In this document: one piece after another, positions 58,456 to 64,000 of the stretch
Layout of the letters: the number at the start of each line of letters is the position of its first letter
How positions within the stretch are numbered: the first letter of the stretch is position 1
From: Gnetum montanum
Lineage: Eukaryota > Streptophyta > Gnetopsida > Gnetales > Gnetaceae
NCBI GenBank assembly: GCA_015680685.1
Contig: MNCI01011925.1
Span: forward strand, 826,732-890,731
Direction of reading: 5' to 3'
Length of the DNA stretch: 64,000 bases
Program-made: the position numbers and the translations under genes
Notes under the pieces: model-generated
What the model saw: the letters and a program-made list of their open reading frames with translations, nothing else
Told to the model about the DNA's origin: nothing
Databases searched by the model: none

Positions 58456-59498
58456 TCATCCCCCCCAAAGAAGTTACCATTATAACAGGGCGTACTGAGG
58501 TCGCACTTTTCATAAAATATGGGGAGGTAGAGCAGTCACAAAAATGGTTGCAGAAGAAAGCTTCTGATTTGATCATCAGCCACCTTACCTGGGCAGGCCT
58601 GATGGACTTGTTCACAGCTTTGACTCCTAGCATTCCAGCTACTGAGATGGTTACTATTTTTGATTCTTTCAGTGATGATGCTTCCCATTTTACCACACAA
58701 GTTCGAGGAGTCAAGGTGTGTTTCCACCTAAACACTGAGTTCCCTTCTGATCTTTTTGGTGTGCCCATGGATGGTGCCATGGTGACCATAGATAAAGCAA
58801 CTAAAGATGGACAGGTCATAAGAGAGCTTGAGAAGTGGTTAGGCATGTCTCGGGGTCCTAAGGGCTTTGCCATGCGAAATGATACCCGATCTATGGAGAT
58901 GAACTTCTTGTATCCTCTCTTCTGGGCACGAGCATTTCCCAAATCTCTTTCTCAAGGAAGAAACCTTGGGATCGAGTCTGCGTGTGTGATATGTGCAATT
59001 TTAGAGATGGGCATGCGCTATAACTGGGCACATTTTCTTGAATCTGATTTCCGTGGAGATATTGTTAGGTTGCGTTCAAACATCCACGTCAAATCCCATT
59101 TTACGTTTGCTTTCTTTACAGGGTACCTACATAGGTTTACTGAGTTCCTAGTAGTTTATGATGATAACTGCTATATTTTGAGGGATCATTCACAATTGTC
59201 TCACCCTTGGATTTGCCATTTTTTAGCACCATTAGATCCCAAGACCCATTGGAAGACATTGAGGAGTCAATATCAATTACAACTGGAGGTGTGATGAGCC
59301 ATTCCCATCATTCCCATGAAAGCTTGGGATTGGAATCACCTAGGCTACGCACGTCTATTAAAAGGGCTGAACATTTAATTGTTGAGACTATTGGAAAGTC
59401 TAAAGTGAAGGTGAAGAGGAAAGAACACCCAAGGGAGCCTGCTCCAAATGTGAGGCCGCCAAGAGCAAAGAAGATTCGGTTTGTATTGCCAGTGGAGG

Positions 59499-59616
59499 GT
59501 AAGTAGTTTATTTTATTATTACATATTTACTTTTTTATTTGTTGTTTTGGTTTATATGTTATTAAAAGTACATATATGCTATGTGATACTAACTCTAGGA
59601 TTCTAGTGTTATTTAG
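59499..59616 (+). other. Intron 3 of the antisense gene
   Basis: Donor GGAGG|GTAAGT, branch-like ATACTAACTC 25-30 bases before acceptor TTATTTAG|AGG. Joins VLPVE and EESPKRERE in frame. 118 bp. Confidence 0.75.
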
Positions 59617-59900
59617 AGGAAAGTCCTAAGAGGGAGAGAGAGGTCATGGCCCTGATGATTGAACCAGAAGTAGTCATCACAGGACCTGAGGAGGAAGGAA
59701 AAGAAGGGGAAGAAGCAATCAAGGAAGAAGAACCTGCTACCCCACAAGGGGAAGATGTGACAAGCAATGTGGAGATGAAGCTTGCGGAGGCCTTGGATGC
59801 ACTTAGGCATTCAAGTGATGAAAGAGATGTCCTCGATGGTTTCTTTGATGGATCTTTGCAGCTTGGTGATCCACCCAAGCTAAACAGCGAAGGGCTTTTT

Positions 59901-59990
59901 GTTATGTTTCCTTTTAGCTCAATCCCTATCATGCATCCTTTAATTTTTATGTGTTGTTCTTGATTATCTTGATTATCTTTAGCATCACAG
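59901..59990 (+). other. Intron 4 of the antisense gene
   Basis: Acceptor AGCATCACAG|GTAGATG with a T-rich tract is good. The donor GTTATG is weak and may be mutated, but it keeps phase. 90 bp. Confidence 0.5.
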
Positions 59991-60192
59991 GTAGATGCTG
60001 AAATTTCTGAGCCACATACATCCTGGGAAGTGACGTCAGGATCACAGGTCCCGATTGAAGAAACCTCTCCTACTCATCCCACATCAATTGACCAGCTAAG
60101 ACCATGGCTTGAGATGCTTAGCAAAATGGACTTTGTTAAAGGTATCGTTAATGATGTGGCCGCTCGTCTACAAGAAGCTCATCTAGGACTAG

Positions 60193-60297
60193 GTATGTGT
60201 ACATTACATGTCATGCTAAGTGTTTGGTTTTATTTGTGTTTCTTTGCTTTCATTGTTGATTATAGATGATTCATGTGTGTGGTACTTACGCCTGCAG
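60193..60297 (+). other. Intron 5 of the antisense gene
   Basis: Donor CTAG|GTATGT, acceptor ACGCCTGCAG|GTG. In-frame join through a split Gly codon. 105 bp. Confidence 0.75.
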
Positions 60298-61282
60298 GTG
60301 CTAAGCTCCAGTGGGATCCTTCTAAAGCTACTCACATTGATGCTCTCCCTAAACTACTAGGGAAAATTGAGCAAGTCCCTAGGAAGTTTTACGATGCAGT
60401 TTCCAGTTGCGTCGTATAGAACACCAAATCGCTTTGGACATGTAGGTGTTTAGTTGAGTATCTATGGGACGAGGTCCACCCATTGAAGGAAGCCCTAGCA
60501 AAGGAGAAAGAGGAGAAAAGGGATCTCCAATCCCGTTACGATCTTGCTGCTACTAGGCTGTCTGATGATAGCACTTGGAAGACATCTGAAATCACCTACG
60601 CATGTTATTAGATGGTTTTGAACAGCAAAGTGTAGGTGACATGGGACTTAGCAGAACAAAGAGCATAGATGGACTTGCTAAATAGAAAATGTCATGATTG
60701 GAAGTCTTTCGCTGCAAAAGTAAGAAAATGGGGCCAAGACCAAAAGGACTACAAGCATCAATATAGGAAGTGGCTAAAGGCAGAGTCAATTGAACATTGC
60801 CAGATGGAGATGTTCATCGATGGGTTAGGCTTGCAGTCTACTTATGACAGGTTCTCCGAGTGCACCGAGGTGGAGGGATCTCCCAAGAGAACCATTACTA
60901 CTACCTTCAAGGAGGCTTCAATAGGCATGTTCTCTCTGGAGCACCCTACCTGGACTTTAGTGGACAAGGGAAAAACCTTGGCTGACATTGATCTTGGCCT
61001 GGAGGAGGATTGGGCAAACGTGCCCGAGGATGAGATTCTATAGCATTTGGAGGCCAACTTAGGGCCTTCCTCACTTATGAGTGTTTTATTGTCGCATTTA
61101 TTTTTGTATGGTTTTATTCTTTTCATTGTTAATGTTACTGTTTTTTTCTAGTTTTGCATTTATGATTTGCTTTACTACTCTTACCCTTTTTTTTTGTTTT
61201 CTGCCTTGTTATAGGGACATGTTAATGATGGAGCTGGTCCCAATGGAGCAAGAGTAGATGATGAAGAGGATCTTGGGGACTA

Positions 61283-61908
61283 GCCCCCTTCATGAGCTTA
61301 GTGTCAATCACACTTTGGCCATTAAATGTTTTTGGATTTTTGGATGTTTGATGGAAACATATGGTTGACAAATGTAATAATATGGACCTAATTATGGCAT
61401 AACGTGTTGGAATTTTACTACCATGTTGACATATCATTTTTTTGTGTGTTTTCTCTTTTTATTTGTTTTTTCAAGTATTATCGTGAACATATTTGTGTAG
61501 CTAAATGTAAAGTGGAAGAACAAAACGTAAATCAACACCTATAAAGGAGGAAGTAAAAGGAAGGCATAGGTCGAGATTGCAACTTGTATCATTTAGAGTA
61601 AAATTTGACGTAATGTAGTAAATTTTTGTAAACTTGCGACATATTGAATCCTAGTTTAAAGCCATTTTGGGCTATGCACATCAGTTTAAAGTCATGGTGG
61701 ACTATTGCATCTATTGTTGAAGAAAGAAAGATTACCAATTTTATGCCATAGTGGGCCAAAAAAATAACAGTTTTAGGAATCTTTTAAAAGAAAATCGGCC
61801 ATTTTTTACCATGGCTAGTTTAACATCATTGTGGATGTTCACTAGCAGTTTAATGTCATACCAGACGATTGGTAGTTTAACGTCATTTTGGACATTTAAT
61901 GATTCTCT
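61283..61908 (-). other. Em spacer between antisense gene and protease
   Basis: Contains AGTTTAAAGTCATGG-type motifs (about 61650-61890), mirror of Ep 40524-41039. T-rich run near 61440-61470. No gene. Confidence 0.55.
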
Positions 61909-62913
61909 CTAGTTATTGAGTTGCCTCTTAATCCTTTGTAGCTTAACTTGAGGGGTCGAGCATGTGGGTATAATCTTATACTCACCTTCCCCTTCATCAA
62001 TGATGTCAAAGTTTAATTCTGACCAAGAGACATCAGTAGGAATGGCTCCTATATTTTTGTTGTCTGGTCCTTCCTCAGTTTTAGTAGGATTGTGAGTTAA
62101 CGTTGGGTTCATGTCTTCAGGTATGTTCATAGTTCCTTGCTTAGGCTCAATGAACTTAATTTTTGACTCTTGATCTACCTCAGGGTGTGAGGAAGTGAGT
62201 GATACTATTGTATCCCCACATATGATGATTTCACCATCCTCGTAAGGTAGGTGGATCTCCTTATGGATTGGTGAGGATACGACTCTAAGTTAAGCTAGCC
62301 AAGGATGTCCTAAAATCATATTAAACCCTGGCATTTCGTCAACCACTACAAATTTAGCTGATGTGGGGAATTGATCCCTAGCTATGAAATCTAAGGTAAC
62401 CATACCTTTCACCCCAACACAGGAACCACTGAAGGATTTCAGGAAAGAAGTTGTTGTGGGCTATATTTATTTAGTAAGTCCCAGTTTCTCGATGACAGGA
62501 AAAGGTATTACGTTTGTTGCCGCACTATCATCGACATGCACCCTACGTATCTTGAAATGATCGACTTGTATCATTATGAACATAGGGATTGTGGTGACTT
62601 CTCCTATTTTCTCGTCTAGCTTAATGTCGTTAGCATGAAATGCTAAGGATGTGGTCTTTGACTCTTGGGGTTGTGGGGACAGTACCACATAAATAGACGG
62701 CTCTTCTGCAGGAAGGTCTTCACTAACAAGGATCGAAGTCAACATACGCATGAGCGCTTCCCGATGTACAGTTGAAGTCAGTACTAGATCATACAGGCTT
62801 AAAGAAGTATTCTTTTGTTCCATGGCTTGTGTGACTTGAGTTAATGCACTTGCTAAATCTTTACCATTTGGGGCACCCTTATCTTCGGAGACCTGGTCCA
62901 TTTCACCCAGCAT
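61909..62913 (-). pseudogene. Protease region of Em
   Basis: Minus strand, two open parts in one frame. 62467-62913 holds NTSLSLYDLVLTSTVHREAL and RRVHVDDSAATNVIPFPVIE, the protease active-site region (Asp-Ser, less worn than in Ep). 61909-62130 is the tail (VSWSELNFDIIDEGEGEYK, VKLQRIKRQLNN). A stop precedes the G-x-ILGxP box. Confidence 0.7.
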
Positions 62914-63139
62914 TCATATCTCCCATGGAGGGGTTTTTCGGTTGGTAACTAAGGATGGTGGGTGGGACAAAACCCATGACATTATCCTCGTTTTGATGAC
63001 TCGTACTAGGCTCATTAATGGACAGACCCATGGGAACAGCATTTAACGATGTGGGCTTTCGCGGTCCTAATTTGTGCTGATGGTTTTCTCTTTTCAGGCA
63101 CTCTCTTAGTAGTCTATCAGCAAGACATTCTCACAAAGG

Positions 63140-64000
63140 TCATGGGGGAATGGAGGTGGGTTGTGTGTTAGGGTGTTTTGGCACCCGGATCACAAAGGGA
63201 ATGGGTCGGTTTTCAAATGATCTGGTTTTTGTTGCAACAAAAGAAGGTATGAGGATGACGAATGGCTTTTGTGGTGTAGGGGATGTGCATATGATGAAAG
63301 GGGTTTGAGGAGATGTTGGGGTAGGCGTGTTTTTTGAAGGCCTGCCAACCATGAAAGGTTTTCATGGGACGTTTTATCTATTCTCCACATGGATAGTATT
63401 AATCACATATGGTGCATCATTGGTGTTGAGAGGATCCTTGTAGACTCCCATGGGTTGGTTTTGGGGTCTTACTAGGTTTGCCTCATCGAATACTACTTCA
63501 CCCCTGTCAATCATGCATTGTATATCCTATTTTAAGGTGAAGCAGTAATTAGTCCCATGACCACACTGTTGGTGATATTCACAAAACCTATCCAACCTAA
63601 AGCCTCTTGGAATGGGGGGCTCATTAGTTGTTGCTAGAGCTGGCTTCTTGGCTAACTCACAAAATCGATCATGTTTTTGGGAGGCCATAAGAGACATTTG
63701 TTTATGCTGGATTAACCTGGCCTTTAGAAGCAGATCAAGCAATTGTGAAGGCTTCATAGGTAAGGGTGTATATTGAGCAAGGTTTTTTCTTTTGAATGTA
63801 CGAGAGTGGCCCATGTTGGTGTTTCTATTTGAGGAAGTTTCGGGTCTAGGTGTGGGTGTGTTTCTTTCATAGCCATTTGGGGTGGTAGTTTGTTTTTCCT
63901 TTTGTCCTGGAAGACTAGGTTAGGCTATTTTGGCCACTACTGCTATCGTTGTTTTGGATTTATCTTTCCTCGTATGTTGGCTCCTAAAGGTCGAGTAAGC
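63140..64000 (-). pseudogene. gag C-terminal part of Em, continuing beyond the window
   Basis: 63527-63814: RKNLAQYTPLPMKPSQLLDL, KHDRFCELAKKPALATTNEP, and CEYHQQCGHGTNYCFTLK, an intact Cys-His box. A stop follows (TLK.DIQ), then Pro/Thr-rich linker 63140-63352. The rest of gag, the primer site and the 5' LTR of Em lie to the right of the window. Confidence 0.8.

Larger units (their letters stand above)
57540..61282 (+). pseudogene. Multi-exon gene antisense to Em, in the protease-RT spacer
   Basis: Reads against the retroelement. Exon 1 is open from about 57540 (coding upstream of the ATG at 57635 is conserved in Ep: AWFGSFGPNTPPYD) to 57996. Exons 2-3 run to about 59498 with a frame shift near 59220-59290. 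Then 59617-59900, 59991-60192 and 60298 to about 61043, with stops at 60417, 60609, 60633 and 60666, and a possible last exon at about 61215-61282. Introns of 88-118 bp join in frame at most junctions. Middle part: RGVKVCFHLNTEFPSDLFG, RELEKWLGMSRGPKG, NFLYPLFWARAFPKS, ACVICAILEMGMRYNWAHFL, similar in plan to A1 ORF1. C-terminal part: KEALAKEKEEKRDLQSRY coiled coil, acidic end. About 900 residues. Function unknown. Confidence 0.7.

Noticed and set aside
58433-58942. 169-residue minus-strand ORF
   Set aside because: Shadow opposite exon 3 of the antisense gene; no motif of its own, and the plus-strand exons fit better.

Overview
This is 64 kb of eukaryotic nuclear DNA, almost certainly from a seed plant with a large, retrotransposon-rich genome. 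I cannot name the species, and a gymnosperm is only a guess. The evidence is AT-rich decayed sequence, plant-type Ty3/gypsy lineages (Athila-like and Tat/Ogre-like), plant TATA boxes, GT-AG introns and no bacterial gene organisation. I found no single-copy host gene, tRNA, rRNA or CRISPR array. Nearly everything is LTR retrotransposon, inserted into one another to a depth of six.

Layout, left to right. Names are mine. 1-3832: 3' end of an Athila-like element A1 (a two-part 3' ORF, polypurine tract, 3' LTR). 3833-6135: rest of an older Athila pol, H (+). 6136-22750: Athila-like element D on the minus strand (3' LTR, coiled-coil ORF2, ORF1, integrase, RNase H, RT). D is split by a Copia-type, pol-less LTR element K (7849-13567) that carries a broken CCR4-like deadenylase gene, and by a solo-type LTR copy F (about 17200-19087). 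About 23770-27471: 5' LTR, repeated primer-binding sites, gag and start of protease of another element, G (+). 27472-33779: A2, a second member of the A1 family, with LTR, tRNA-Asp-type primer site, gag, no visible pol, and a broken ORF1. 33780 to beyond 64000: Em, a Tat/Ogre-like element on the minus strand whose 3' LTR is itself split by Ep (34834-49725), a complete-layout Tat element of the same family on the plus strand. The two form inverted arms of more than 10 kb.

Most notable observations. (1) The Tat family carries, in the spacer between protease and reverse transcriptase, a gene in antisense orientation with several well-formed introns (57540-61282 in Em). Ep keeps only its first and last parts, joined by a deletion of about 3.4 kb. 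Its protein resembles in plan the 3' ORF of the Athila-like elements (a plant-transposon-protein-like domain followed by coiled coil). (2) The A-family LTR promoter contains four GATATC boxes at fixed 14/20/14 spacing and a fixed 19-base distance to TATA. The surrounding palindromes have decayed mostly by CpG transitions, and a related block sits inside A2 upstream of ORF1. (3) G has its primer-binding site repeated in tandem, and G and Ep share the same 18-base site. (4) Two Ns at 48612 and 48670 bracket an exact inverted copy of the 57 bases at 48499-48555, probably an assembly artefact.

How the parts work together: each element encodes or once encoded gag, protease, RT, RNase H and integrase between LTRs. 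None here looks fully intact, since every pol has stops, frameshifts or lost catalytic residues. The order of insertion can be read from the nesting: H, then D, then G, then A2, then Em, then Ep, with K and F also younger than D.
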